Assembly: GCF_035294505.1 (NCBI RefSeq)
Contig: NZ_DATGKU010000038.1
Span: 42,229 to 106,228, forward strand
Length of the DNA: 64,000 nucleotides
From: Chthonomonas sp035294505
GTDB taxonomy: Bacteria > Armatimonadota > Chthonomonadetes > Chthonomonadales > Chthonomonadaceae
Direction of reading: 5' to 3'
Part shown: piece after piece, positions 25,253 through 34,171 of the stretch
Position numbering within the stretch: position 1 is the first letter of the stretch
How the letters are laid out: every line of letters starts with the position of its first letter
Notes under the pieces: model-generated
Database searches by the model: none
What the model saw: the letters and a program-made list of their open reading frames with translations, nothing else
Told to the model about the DNA's origin: nothing
Program-made: the position numbers and the translations under genes

Positions 25253-27757
25253 ATGGTAAACGATAACTACAGAGCATTTTTTGAATCCCTTGTTGGGAAG
25301 GCCCCCTATCCTTACCAAGAGCGCGTGGCCGAACATCTTTTAAGGGGCAACTCAATTGTTTTGCGTGCTCCCACAGGGGCCGGTAAAACATGGAGCACCA
25401 TCATACCCTTTCTGTACAGCCTGAACATCGGACATCCTATAGCCGATAGGCTTATCTACGCCCTCCCGCTGCGCTCGCTGGCAGCTGGCATTCATCAAAG
25501 CACACTAGGTCTGTTGCAGAAAAATCGAGGCCTGTTGCACTTTGGAGACCGTGTGGAAACAGTTGGGAAAGACCGTGACTACACTCAATCAGCCCTCTAC
25601 TGCAGCTTACAAATGGGAACGGAGCCAAACGATCCTTTCTTTGAATCGGACCTCCTCTTTACCACAATAGACCAGGTTTTATCTAACTATCTCTGCATCC
25701 CGGTTTCATTACCGGATAGAGTGGCCAATGTAAATGCCGGAGCGCTCATTGGGGCGTTTCTCGTTTTTGATGAGGTTCATCTTTTGGAGCCATCTACAGC
25801 TCTAGGCACCGTCGTAGAGATGCTCGATCGGCTTAGAGACCTCTCCCAGTTTGTTTTAATGACGGCGACCCTTCCCGATTCCTGTATGGAGTGGTTTAGC
25901 AAGAAACTCGGTGCGGAGGTGATCGCTCTCGAACCCGACGAGATCCGGCATATTCCCTCTCAAGTCGGGCAGCAGCGCCAATTCTTTTGGAGTTCAAAAC
26001 CGCTCACAGCGGAGGCTGTATGGCAGATGCACCATGGTGGTAGAACCATTGTACTAGTTAATACCGTCCCTAAGGCACAGCAGATTTTCGCAGAGCTAGA
26101 ACAGTTTGTGCAGGGTAAAGAAACGCCACCCCATCTTCTACTTCTGCACTCGCGCTTCTTTCCAGAAGATAGGAAAGCCGTAGAGGGTCAGCTTCATGAC
26201 TACTTTGGTCCGGATGCTGCTAAAACCAATGTTATCCTGGTAACAACACAAGTTATTGAGGCGGGAATGGACCTTTCTGCCGATGACCTCCATACCGAGC
26301 TGGCTCCCATGAATACCCTTATCCAGCGGGCGGGACGGGTGGCACGCTATGTGCACCGTAATCGAGGGCGTGTGATAGTTTACGAGTTGGAAGCAGTGGA
26401 CGGCCGAGCCAAGTTAGGCCCCTATAAAGACCAGAAAGAGTTTGTGGATGCAGGCCGTGAAATTTTGTGTGCCTTACCACCAGAGGGGGCACGAGTGGAT
26501 TATCTGAAAGAGCTGGAATGGTTAAATAGAGTCCATGAAGAGAGCGAATATCGGCAGCTAGGTAAGCGGTATGATAATCTCAATCCGCGTCGTGAACGGG
26601 TTGATAAGGCGATCGAGTTTGGGGATCGAGGACTGCTTACTGAATTAGTGCGGGACGCTACCGGGGTCAACGTTTTGGTCTGTGCAAGTCCAGAGCAGGC
26701 TTTCGGAGACCCCAATGGCCGCATGAAGTGGCCTCAGTTGCTTAGTGTTCCGCCTGAATCGCTTATTGCCGAGCTTGACGATTATTTTCGTATGCCTCTA
26801 GAACCGAACAGCTGGATCGCCAAAGCAGCTCAAGTGGTGGAGCCGGGAGAGGGGGCACAAGGATTTGAGTTGGTGTGGAATTCAATCTCTCATAGCAAAG
26901 AATTTTGTATTCACTGGTTGATTGCCCTTCATCCGAACTACGCAAGCTACGATCCACGCTACGGGCTGCGTTTAGGGCAGGAAGGTCCTGAAACACCTCT
27001 TCGCTATGGAACTCCGGAGCCGCTGCCTCGCGCGCAATATCTTCGAGAGGAGTGGGGTAAACATGCTGAGCGCATTCGGATGCAGGCAAGACATATGGCT
27101 CCCTACTATCGGGTGGCTGCAAAACGGCTGGCGAAAAAATTTCAGTTCCCCTCGCCTGAACTTGTTGAGCAGTTTGTAGAAAGCGTGTGTCTGTTGCATG
27201 ATACCGGCAAGCTGGCGGTGGATTGGCAAGAAAAGGCCTGGAAATGGCAGCGGTATAAGGAGGGGCGAAGCGCCCAACAAAATGAGATGCAGGAAAATGC
27301 CTTAGCCCACACGCTTTTCAATCCTGCAACCGATGGACACATTATGCGTAATCTTGTTGGCGAGTTTCCCCCTCATGCGGCTGAGGGCGCCTATGCATCG
27401 GGGGAGCTATTGTATTCCCAAGTGCTCGGGAGCGTGCCGGACGAAGAGCAGGCGGCCTCTATTACCTGTTGTCTGGTTACCGCTATAGCACGCCATCATG
27501 GCGCGCGAACCTCACAGCTATGCTGCTTTCGTCTAATACCGAATGCGGCAAAAGAGATCAGGGCGGTTTTCCCATGGCAAGGCGAAGAGGGTTTACTAGA
27601 ATGTCAAGAGCAAACAGAAGCCAAGTCCTTTAGAGATGAACTTCTCTCTATAACGAAGAATCCGAGCTATTGGCCTTTTTATTGTGTTCTTGTTCGACGC
27701 CTTCGTTTGGCAGATCAGGGGGCGGTTCGAGAGCATCATCATAATAGCACGACTTGA
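25253..27757 (+). CDS. cas3: Cas3 helicase-nuclease with C-terminal HD domain
   Basis: 834 aa. Helicase part first: Walker A APTGAGKT at residues 39-46, DEVH box at about 172 (FDEVHLLEPS), motif III MTATLP at about 203, and motif VI IQRAGRVAR at about 355. The HD nuclease part is at the C-terminus: LLHDTGKLAVDWQ near residue 647 and AIARHHG near 744, with upstream His in QARHMAPYY. Most Cas3 proteins carry HD at the N-terminus; this reversed order is known from the GSU0051-type Cas3 of subtype I-U/I-G. Cas3 unwinds and degrades target DNA recruited by Cascade. No motif is missing that I can see. Confidence 0.92.
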   Translation: MVNDNYRAFFESLVGKAPYPYQERVAEHLLRGNSIVLRAPTGAGKTWSTIIPFLYSLNIGHPIADRLIYALPLRSLAAGIHQSTLGLLQKNRGLLHFGDRVETVGKDRDYTQSALYCSLQMGTEPNDPFFESDLLFTTIDQVLSNYLCIPVSLPDRVANVNAGALIGAFLVFDEVHLLEPSTALGTVVEMLDRLRDLSQFVLMTATLPDSCMEWFSKKLGAEVIALEPDEIRHIPSQVGQQRQFFWSSKPLTAEAVWQMHHGGRTIVLVNTVPKAQQIFAELEQFVQGKETPPHLLLLHSRFFPEDRKAVEGQLHDYFGPDAAKTNVILVTTQVIEAGMDLSADDLHTELAPMNTLIQRAGRVARYVHRNRGRVIVYELEAVDGRAKLGPYKDQKEFVDAGREILCALPPEGARVDYLKELEWLNRVHEESEYRQLGKRYDNLNPRRERVDKAIEFGDRGLLTELVRDATGVNVLVCASPEQAFGDPNGRMKWPQLLSVPPESLIAELDDYFRMPLEPNSWIAKAAQVVEPGEGAQGFELVWNSISHSKEFCIHWLIALHPNYASYDPRYGLRLGQEGPETPLRYGTPEPLPRAQYLREEWGKHAERIRMQARHMAPYYRVAAKRLAKKFQFPSPELVEQFVESVCLLHDTGKLAVDWQEKAWKWQRYKEGRSAQQNEMQENALAHTLFNPATDGHIMRNLVGEFPPHAAEGAYASGELLYSQVLGSVPDEEQAASITCCLVTAIARHHGARTSQLCCFRLIPNAAKEIRAVFPWQGEEGLLECQEQTEAKSFRDELLSITKNPSYWPFYCVLVRRLRLADQGAVREHHHNSTT

Positions 27758-27811
27758 GGCAAGGTTCTATAGCCGATTTCTAGAGACCCGAAACATGGAT
27801 GGAGAGAGACC

Positions 27812-29506
27812 ATGCAGATAACAGTTGAAAAACGAACCGGTACCTATGCCGATGCCTTAGAAGCGATCGGTTGGGCGTCTCTGCTTGCCGAGCTGGGGTT
27901 CGAAGCACACGGGGTTCGTATAGTGGATAAAGGCCCTTACTTCATGATAGAGACCAAAACCGATATCCCGCCGGACAAATGGCAGGCACCCGACGTAGGG
28001 TACCCCTACATTTGGGAGTGTGGTAAAGAACCCAAGCCACCGTGCAACTGGATACTCGACTATCAAAAAGAAAAAGACAAGCGACAGGCTTATCAGAAGG
28101 CTCGGGAACGGTCGGGCCGCAAGAGTGTGGTAGCGCAGCAACTGGGGGGTGAGGACCCCAGTAAACCCGTGCCGGAGCTCGAGCTCGCAATCTTCTTAGC
28201 CAACATGCGCAAAGGATGGAAAAGTGATAAGGAACTGGCAAAGTGGATTTCGCAAGATCGTCAGCGTGCTTTGGAGTGGGTGAAGGTAAATCTCAAAATT
28301 CCCGGGGCGTCGGTTCCAAACGAATTGCCTAAGATCACTAACTCACAGATGCTCAACCCGATATCGGGCAAAGGAATTCATGTGGCAAAAACTCAATGGA
28401 AGGCTCCTGCAGCCATTAACGAGACGCTCATAGATGGCTTTGCCGAGTGGATGAAACTTCGTGGCCTGTTTCGCGCGATGCTGCCGTTTCGAAACAGGAA
28501 TGACTTCAAGTTCTTTGTGATCGAGCCGGCGGATATCTCCATCGCAGACTTGGAGAGCGTGAGAGCAGAACTTAGCAACATGAATTTATGGGGTGGAATC
28601 CGCCTTGATATTCATGCGACGCTGCGTTGTGCCGAAGTGCTCATTATGCATCTCGATAGGTTGCAGAGTTCGATACCACGGCAGCGATGGATGCAACGTA
28701 TGACACCGCGAAGCATCATTACCGGCCTTCGACAGGCCTACTTCATGAGTTTAGGGCAGGCTGCGGCGCTCATGAATGAGGCGCTCTTTCCCTTGCCCGA
28801 TTGGTTTAACATTAAAGAAAAATCGGATGCCGATGCCTATTTAGAGATTATCGGTGAAGCGATCGGTAGGCCGGGGGACCCTAACTCTAAAGGCTGTCTT
28901 TCCTCTCTCAAGGAGGACAACTCGGATGAGGGAAGGATTCTTCAACAGTATCGGCAATGGCTGTTAACGGGGGACCTTTTTGAACTGCTCGAATTTCACT
29001 ATCAATTTGCCGTGCATGGTATGCAGAAGGAGGCTGTCAAAAAATTTTCTACTCAAAACCTCACCATGCTGATCACAAAGTCCTATTCGGAGGAATATCC
29101 TATGTTAAAAGAGATCGTTGAGAATTCGGGTTTTCAAAGCGTTGCCCGGGCAATTCGTAACTGCACCATCTACGCGCGAAGCTTAGATAATCGCGAAGTG
29201 CGCTTTGGTCTTGCCCAACAGTTGAAACAGAAAATAAAGGGAGGGAACAACGAGTTTGCCGCTGCCCTTTCAGAGTTTGTGCAAGATCAGAACTGGGAAG
29301 TGCAGCACAAGCTGAACGGCAAGGGGCACATGGTAAGCGTAGCAGATCTCAACGCAGTGCTTTCGCTTATAGATAAGCACGGGGCAGAACTGGTAGGCTC
29401 TTTACTGCTTGCGTATGGCTACGCCCAAGCAGAGAAGGTTAGCGGGAGAGACGAAAAAGACGAAGGAAGCGGCGCGGCATCGGCCACCGAAAACGGAAAT
29501 GAGTAG
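27812..29506 (+). CDS. Cas8-like large subunit of the type I effector (candidate)
   Basis: 564 aa. Not recognised with certainty. Position (after cas3, before cas7 and cas5) and size fit the Cas8 large subunit, which recognises the PAM and recruits Cas3. The N-terminus (residues 1-70, YADALEAIGWASLLAELGF ... GPYFMIETK) resembles the start of the Cas8a1/Csx13-type or Myxan-subtype large subunits as I recall them. No zinc-finger CxxC pair is present. The C-terminal 120 residues are helical and could supply small-subunit functions. RBS GGAGAGAG lies at 27801-27808. Confidence in a Cascade role is good; the subfamily is unsure. Confidence 0.7.
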   Translation: MQITVEKRTGTYADALEAIGWASLLAELGFEAHGVRIVDKGPYFMIETKTDIPPDKWQAPDVGYPYIWECGKEPKPPCNWILDYQKEKDKRQAYQKARERSGRKSVVAQQLGGEDPSKPVPELELAIFLANMRKGWKSDKELAKWISQDRQRALEWVKVNLKIPGASVPNELPKITNSQMLNPISGKGIHVAKTQWKAPAAINETLIDGFAEWMKLRGLFRAMLPFRNRNDFKFFVIEPADISIADLESVRAELSNMNLWGGIRLDIHATLRCAEVLIMHLDRLQSSIPRQRWMQRMTPRSIITGLRQAYFMSLGQAAALMNEALFPLPDWFNIKEKSDADAYLEIIGEAIGRPGDPNSKGCLSSLKEDNSDEGRILQQYRQWLLTGDLFELLEFHYQFAVHGMQKEAVKKFSTQNLTMLITKSYSEEYPMLKEIVENSGFQSVARAIRNCTIYARSLDNREVRFGLAQQLKQKIKGGNNEFAAALSEFVQDQNWEVQHKLNGKGHMVSVADLNAVLSLIDKHGAELVGSLLLAYGYAQAEKVSGRDEKDEGSGAASATENGNE

Positions 29507-29542
29507 AACAGGTTTAAAAATCTAACTCAAGGAGAAAAAGGG

Positions 29543-30514
29543 ATGTATCGTTCCATCAGCATTTCAGGCATTCTCACACTAGACCTTCACGCGCTCAACA
29601 ACGAGGGAACGGAAGGTAACACCATGATGACTCGGATGGTGGATATCGTTGACAAAGAAGGGAAGAGGGCTACGGTCAATGCGATATCCGGTGATATGTT
29701 CAAACACATTCAAGCCGAGCACCTTTTCCACGAAGCGGAGACTATGCAGTTGCCTTTATGCGCAGGGTGTAGGCTGTTCGATGCCAATCGTATCGGAGCC
29801 GACAACGAGTTTAAGGAGGGGTTCAGGGCGGGGGCTACGAACGAGGAGATCCTCGAAAAGTTGGTGAACCGCTGTGTTTTAGACGACTGTGAGGGCATTC
29901 TGCTTACTGGGAATATCGGTGGAAACCCACGTTCTCTCGCAAGAAAAAGTTGTGTCGAGTTTGGGTGGGTTGTTGGCCTACCCGAGAGCACCACCACCGA
30001 TTCCTATTTCCACGCCAAGTATGTTCCCGAACGTGGTAAAGGCTCGGGCCAAGAAGAGAACCTTGGGCAGAACATCTTTCATCGTCCGGCCTCCTCAGGA
30101 CAGTACGCCGCTGTGGTGTGTGTTGACTTATATCGGGTAGGCCGAAACGATATCTCTCTCAAGTATGTTCTCAACGAGGACGAAAGAAAAAAGCGAATCG
30201 GTGCCCTTCTACGGAGCATCCTTCATACGTTTATTAGGCCCACCGGCGCTCAGCGCAACACCCAAAATCCTCATGTCGTGGATTTTCGGGGTGTGATTAC
30301 AGCCTCGCGCTCCGCAATGCCTGCTCCCTGTATAAGTGGGTTGAACTCCGACTTTGAGAACGAGATAGAACAACTCTGCCAGACGCTTAATAAGCTCAGC
30401 GAAGCCTCTTCAGAGCAGCAAAAACCGATCGATCTCTTCGCTTTCAAAAGCCTGAGTGAGTTCGGCAAAAGTATGGAGACTCTAATACAGAGCCTATCAA
30501 ATGGGGGTGTGTGA
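29543..30514 (+). CDS. cas7: Cas7 (DevR/Csa2-type) backbone subunit
   Basis: 323 aa. The N-terminus SISGILTLDLHALNNEGTEGN is the hallmark of the DevR/Csa2 branch of Cas7. Later parts include GVITASRSAMPAPCISGL, the RAMP-type core. Cas7 forms the filament that binds the crRNA spacer. An unusual insert with four Cys (LCAGCRLF, NRCVLDDCEG) lies near residues 72-115 and might bind metal. RBS AAGGAGAAAAAGG precedes the ATG. It is translationally close to cas5, which starts just after its stop. Confidence 0.9.
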   Translation: MYRSISISGILTLDLHALNNEGTEGNTMMTRMVDIVDKEGKRATVNAISGDMFKHIQAEHLFHEAETMQLPLCAGCRLFDANRIGADNEFKEGFRAGATNEEILEKLVNRCVLDDCEGILLTGNIGGNPRSLARKSCVEFGWVVGLPESTTTDSYFHAKYVPERGKGSGQEENLGQNIFHRPASSGQYAAVVCVDLYRVGRNDISLKYVLNEDERKKRIGALLRSILHTFIRPTGAQRNTQNPHVVDFRGVITASRSAMPAPCISGLNSDFENEIEQLCQTLNKLSEASSEQQKPIDLFAFKSLSEFGKSMETLIQSLSNGGV

Positions 30515-30524
30515 GGTGAAGAGC

Positions 30525-31364
30525 ATGAACCCACCTACCGAAATGGGTTCCTTGTTCGGCCAGGAACCTGAGAAATCTGAGGAAGAGCGAACATGGCTGC
30601 TTGTTACCTATTATCCGGTAAGCCTCTTCTCGCTGCGCACTACCTATGCCACAAGCAAAGGGGGTAAAACGCTTTTGGTCCCAACCCCTTATGCTGTTAA
30701 AATGGCTCTGCTCGATGCCTGTTTTCGCTGTTTTGATCCTCCTAGTGCTGCGACGCAGGCGGTGCGAGTTTTTGATCTCATTAAGCAGCGAGATTTTCGC
30801 TTTCGCCCTCCAAAGCATTGCCTTGTTCAGCACACCTTTATCAAGATACTTGAACCGACAAGGGGGGAGGACGGCCAAGCTAAGGAGGAAGACGGCCAAT
30901 CCACTGCAAGCCCCTTTAAAAGTACTGTAGCCTACCGTGAATTCGCCTATTTCGATGGTGAACTTACCATCGCGATAGATGCAAGCGATTGGAGTGATGA
31001 GGAGACAGCTCTCATCCAGAAGCTAGCGGCTTGCGTAAACTCCTTCGGTAAGCGCGGCAGTTTCTGGCAATATGCATCATTCAAAACTTGTAAAGGTCCG
31101 TTGCCTTTCGGCTTTACGTGTCCGCACGACAAGATTAATGAGAATGCGACGTCCCATCTGGCGTTTCTAATGACTCAGGCTCTAGACGACTTTGGCGAAG
31201 AGCTTTGTAAAGATAAGCAGGGTTTTCAGAGGGTGAACACCTATGCGGAGAAATCCATCGAGCTTGGAAAACATCGCGTGCTGAAGCTAACAGCGGTTCC
31301 CTATCGAAGAGTTGCAGCTGGACGCCACTTCACATGGTACAGGCGAGAGGACAATCCAATATAG
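30525..31364 (+). CDS. cas5: Cas5-like effector subunit
   Basis: 279 aa from the ATG at 30525, chosen because GAGGTG lies 6 bases upstream. A longer frame from 30501 overlaps the end of cas7 by 14 bases. The core (TWLLVTYYPVSLFSLRTTYATSKGGKTLLVPTP at about residues 22-54) has the hydrophobic strand and basic residues expected of Cas5, which caps the 5' end of the crRNA. It is divergent, and I call it mainly from position between cas7 and the adaptation genes. A short repeat-like linker (TRGEDGQAKEEDGQ) sits near residue 110. Confidence 0.72.
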   Translation: MNPPTEMGSLFGQEPEKSEEERTWLLVTYYPVSLFSLRTTYATSKGGKTLLVPTPYAVKMALLDACFRCFDPPSAATQAVRVFDLIKQRDFRFRPPKHCLVQHTFIKILEPTRGEDGQAKEEDGQSTASPFKSTVAYREFAYFDGELTIAIDASDWSDEETALIQKLAACVNSFGKRGSFWQYASFKTCKGPLPFGFTCPHDKINENATSHLAFLMTQALDDFGEELCKDKQGFQRVNTYAEKSIELGKHRVLKLTAVPYRRVAAGRHFTWYRREDNPI

Positions 31365-31412
31365 GCTCACTCGGTATGTCGTGAACGTAAAAGGAGAAAT
31401 GAGGAACAACGT

Positions 31413-31976
31413 ATGAATCAGTACAAGGGCCTCTCACGAAGACTAGAGAGGGCGAGGCGTCTGGCCCGAAGCGCTGCTCCTGAGCACAGCGAGGGAACAA
31501 GCGGAAACTCCGGCGCTGAAGGCAGGCGGCCTCTCTCTTGGACGCTCCTTGAGACTTGGCTTTACGAGGTACTAAAGATGGAGAAAGAACGTATCGAAAC
31601 CATTCGTGTTGTTGCCGATCGCATTGCCGGGGAGATCCTTAGTCAGAACGACAAAAAGCTCCTTCAGAACCTGTGGTGGAGTTCCCGATATGACCACCTA
31701 CGCGCACTGCTTATTCGTGCCGGAGTGCGCCGTGCAGAAAGAGGTCAACAGCCTCTTATTGGATTTGAGGAGTTCGTTACCGTGTTCGAGCACGAAGAGG
31801 ATGTCGAGCGGCCTGATTGGCGTCTAGCCCGCGATCTGGTGTTAATACGCATTATCGAACAACTGCACCAGAAGGGATGGTTCCAGCAACATCCCGATGC
31901 TTTGCCAAAAGAAGCCACACAGCTGCCCATTCTGGATGAGAGCGATATAAGAGTCAAGGAAGAGTTGGTCGGGTAG
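31413..31976 (+). CDS. Unrecognised 187-aa protein in the cas operon
   Basis: 187 aa. I do not recognise the family. Residues 1-45 are basic and low complexity (RRLERARRLARSAAPEHSEG). The rest is predicted helical, with KMEKERIETIRVVADRIAGEIL and LLQNLWWSSRYDHLRALLIRAG. An all-helical protein encoded between cas5 and cas1 could be the effector small subunit (Cas11-like), but no motif proves it. RBS AAGGAG lies at 31390-31395. An AT-rich gap of 109 bases separates it from cas1, so it belongs to the effector rather than the adaptation unit. Confidence 0.65.
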   Translation: MNQYKGLSRRLERARRLARSAAPEHSEGTSGNSGAEGRRPLSWTLLETWLYEVLKMEKERIETIRVVADRIAGEILSQNDKKLLQNLWWSSRYDHLRALLIRAGVRRAERGQQPLIGFEEFVTVFEHEEDVERPDWRLARDLVLIRIIEQLHQKGWFQQHPDALPKEATQLPILDESDIRVKEELVG

Positions 31977-32084
31977 CGCTTATCCGTTGAGGGCCGACTC
32001 CGGAAAGTGGGGGGAGGGCTTCTTTTGTGATAATTAGATATTTTAAAACTATATTATCTAGATAAAACTTTTAAGAGTACGCTA
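31977..32084 (+). promoter_or_regulatory. AT-rich region upstream of cas1
   Basis: It is clearly richer in AT than its surroundings from 32025 to 32080. It includes the palindrome TTATCTAGATAA at 32054-32065, a possible operator, and several TATATT/TAGATA stretches that could act as a -10. It may drive cas1-cas2-cas4 separately from the effector genes. No precise promoter can be fixed. Confidence 0.35.
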
Positions 32085-33269
32085 ATGACAGAAAATTTCT
32101 CACAAGAGTTTCCACACTGCCTTGTTTTTACGGAGTTTGGGCTGTTTTTGGGCAAGCACTCGGAACGGCTGATTGTAAAAAAAGCCAAAGAGACAATCGC
32201 GGAGTATCCCCTGCTTGACCTTGAACAGGTGATCATCGCCGCTCCCGGCATCTCCCTCTCCTCCGACCTCGTGGCCGCTTGCATGAGGCGTGGCATTGCC
32301 ATCGTTATGACGGACTATGCCGGTCGCCCCTACGCCCACATCACAAGCCCGGCCCTCCACGCCACCGTGCGCACCCGCCGCGCACAGCTCATGGCCTACA
32401 ACGAGCCTCGCGGCGTGGAGATCGCCCGACGGTTTGCAATGGGAAAAATCCAAAATCAAATCAATCTCCTGCGCTACTTCGGAAAGTACCGTAAACGGCG
32501 CGGTCACGAATCCTACGCCCACATCGAGGGCCTGATAACACAGCTCGAAGCGCTGCTGCAGACCCTGCCCCATATAGAGGGAGCCGGCATTGAAGCGGTT
32601 CGTGATGCCTTTCTTAACGTGGAGGGGCGTGCCGCATCGCTCTATTGGCAAGGAGTCTGCCTCCTGCTGCCTCCACAACTCTTTCCTGGTCGCGTGCATC
32701 AGGGGGCAGCCGACCCGGTCAACGCCCTGCTCAACTACGGTTACGGCATCCTCTACAGCCAAGTTTGGAATGTGCTTCTTCTGGCCGGCCTCGAACCGTT
32801 TGCGGGATTTCTCCACGCCGATCGGCCCGGAAAGCCCAGCCTCGTGCTCGATTTTATAGAGGAGTTTCGTCAGCCCATTGTGGATCGAACGGTCATCGCC
32901 TTGTTCAACAAAGGCTTTGTGGTGGAGTGGGAAACACCCGACGCCGAACAGCGGGCGGAAAAACACGTCAAGGCCGATACAGGGGGCCCCAGAAAATCGC
33001 CAGAATTTCTGGGGCAGGGCACCCCTTCCCCTCTCGAGGAGGAGGGCGCCAGCCCTGAGAACACCGACGAGACCCCCTCCCAACAGATGCGTCTATCAGC
33101 GGATACACGCCGTGCTTTGGCTGCCAAAATTTTTGAGCGACTTGAGGATACGGAGCCTTTTGAGGGGAAACGACGCAAGCTAAGACACATTCTACAGATA
33201 CAGGCACGGCATTTGGCAACCTTTTTACGGGGAGAAGGCGACTATAAACCCTACATCGCACGGTGGTAG
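32085..33269 (+). CDS. cas1: CRISPR integrase Cas1 carrying an in-frame palindromic repeat
   Basis: 394 aa, longer than the usual 320-345. Catalytic residues are present: Glu in FLNVEGRAASLYW (about residue 184), His in GFLHADRPGKPSL (about 246), and Asp/Glu in LVLDFIEEFR (about 258). Cas1 with Cas2 inserts new spacers at the leader end of the array. Residues about 295-317 (KADTGGPRKSPEFLGQG ...) are encoded by a copy of the long palindromic repeat (32968-33035), followed by a Pro/Glu/Ser-rich stretch to about residue 335. This added segment lies after the catalytic core, in a C-terminal region that tolerates change. So the enzyme may still be active, which is inference. Confidence 0.93.
   Translation: MTENFSQEFPHCLVFTEFGLFLGKHSERLIVKKAKETIAEYPLLDLEQVIIAAPGISLSSDLVAACMRRGIAIVMTDYAGRPYAHITSPALHATVRTRRAQLMAYNEPRGVEIARRFAMGKIQNQINLLRYFGKYRKRRGHESYAHIEGLITQLEALLQTLPHIEGAGIEAVRDAFLNVEGRAASLYWQGVCLLLPPQLFPGRVHQGAADPVNALLNYGYGILYSQVWNVLLLAGLEPFAGFLHADRPGKPSLVLDFIEEFRQPIVDRTVIALFNKGFVVEWETPDAEQRAEKHVKADTGGPRKSPEFLGQGTPSPLEEEGASPENTDETPSQQMRLSADTRRALAAKIFERLEDTEPFEGKRRKLRHILQIQARHLATFLRGEGDYKPYIARW
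32968..33035 (+). repeat. Long palindromic repeat inside cas1, in frame
   Basis: It begins TCAAGGCCGATACAGG, with inverted arms CCCCAGAAA (32987-32995) and TTTCTGGGG (33006-33014), and ends in CCCCTTCCCCTCTC. It reads through in the cas1 frame as KADTGG ... LGQG, the same frame used by the esterase copy at 36497-36560. Confidence 0.85.
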
Positions 33270-33293
33270 CCGCCCGCCCGCAGAGGAAAAGAG

Positions 33294-33551
33294 ATGCAGG
33301 TTTTTGTGGTTTACGATATTGTGGACGACAAGCTGCGCACGAAGATCGCCGATATCTGCTTGGACTATGGCCTGAAGCGCGTTCAATACTCGACTTTCAT
33401 GGGCGAACTCAGCACAAATCGGCGGCAAGAGTTGGTTCTAAAGTTGCGTAGCCGCTTCAAAACGGCGGAGGGCTGTGTCTATGTTCTGGCGTTATGCGAA
33501 CGAGATGCCGCTTTGGTTGTAAAGATGGGAAAGACACTTATTGAGCGTTAG
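33294..33551 (+). CDS. cas2: CRISPR integration protein Cas2
   Basis: 85 aa, typical length. The N-terminal FVVYDIVDDKLRTKIADIC has the conserved first-strand Asp, followed by GLKRVQYSTFMGEL. Cas2 dimers bridge two Cas1 dimers in the spacer integration complex. The start is 24 bases after cas1. The stop is 11 bases before cas4. RBS AGAGGAAAAG precedes the ATG. Confidence 0.95.
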   Translation: MQVFVVYDIVDDKLRTKIADICLDYGLKRVQYSTFMGELSTNRRQELVLKLRSRFKTAEGCVYVLALCERDAALVVKMGKTLIER

Positions 33552-33562
33552 GAGGAGAGGCG

Positions 33563-34171
33563 ATGCCACCCCTTTTTGAGCTACGTATTGGCGATCTCAA
33601 GCAGTACGCCTACTGTCCTCGAGTGGTCTATTGGAGCTACTACCTGCCCATTGAGAAAGAGAGGACATTTAAGATGGAGTATGGAGCCGAGCAGCACGAG
33701 GTGCTCTCGGTGTTGGAGAGTCGGCGTTGTTTGGAGGCCTACGGCATTAAGGAGGGCAAGCGCTTCTTTCATGTGCCGCTGCGTTCGGAGCGGCTGGGTA
33801 TGAGCGGGCTGCTGGATATGTTGGTGGTGGATGCAGAAGGGGTTTACTACCCGGTCGAGTTCAAGCACACGTCGGGGCCTATCTATGCAAATCATCTCTT
33901 GCAGCTGGCAGGGTATGCCCTTTTGGTGGAGGAGCGCTTCGGCACTGAAGTGAAGAAGGGGTTTATCTATCGCATTTCGCCGGAGAAGAGGGAGGGCGTC
34001 GGCCTTGAGGTAACGCCGGTGCGGATAACCGCGAAGTTACGACAGGAGGTTTTGGCCTGTATAGAGCAGATTCGGGAGATGGTCGTTCAGGAGCGTATGC
34101 CGGAGCCGACTTCTCGGCGAGGGCGTTGTGTAGACTGTGAATTCCGCCGATTTTGCGGAGATGTGGTATAG
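33563..34171 (+). CDS. cas4: CRISPR exonuclease Cas4 with a 21-bp repeat insert
   Basis: 202 aa. Iron-sulfur cysteines: one in QYAYCPRVVYW and three in RCVDCEFRRFCGDV near the C-terminus. The RecB nuclease motif is in YYPVEFKHTSG, with the preceding Asp in LDMLVVDAEG. Cas4 trims prespacers and selects PAM-containing fragments in the Cas1-Cas2-Cas4 complex. Bases 33988-34008 match the 21-bp short repeat at 20 of 21 positions (residues EGVGLE after SPEKR). The cas1 gene of the same operon carries the long form. RBS AGGAGAGG lies at 33551-33558. Confidence 0.93.
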   Translation: MPPLFELRIGDLKQYAYCPRVVYWSYYLPIEKERTFKMEYGAEQHEVLSVLESRRCLEAYGIKEGKRFFHVPLRSERLGMSGLLDMLVVDAEGVYYPVEFKHTSGPIYANHLLQLAGYALLVEERFGTEVKKGFIYRISPEKREGVGLEVTPVRITAKLRQEVLACIEQIREMVVQERMPEPTSRRGRCVDCEFRRFCGDVV

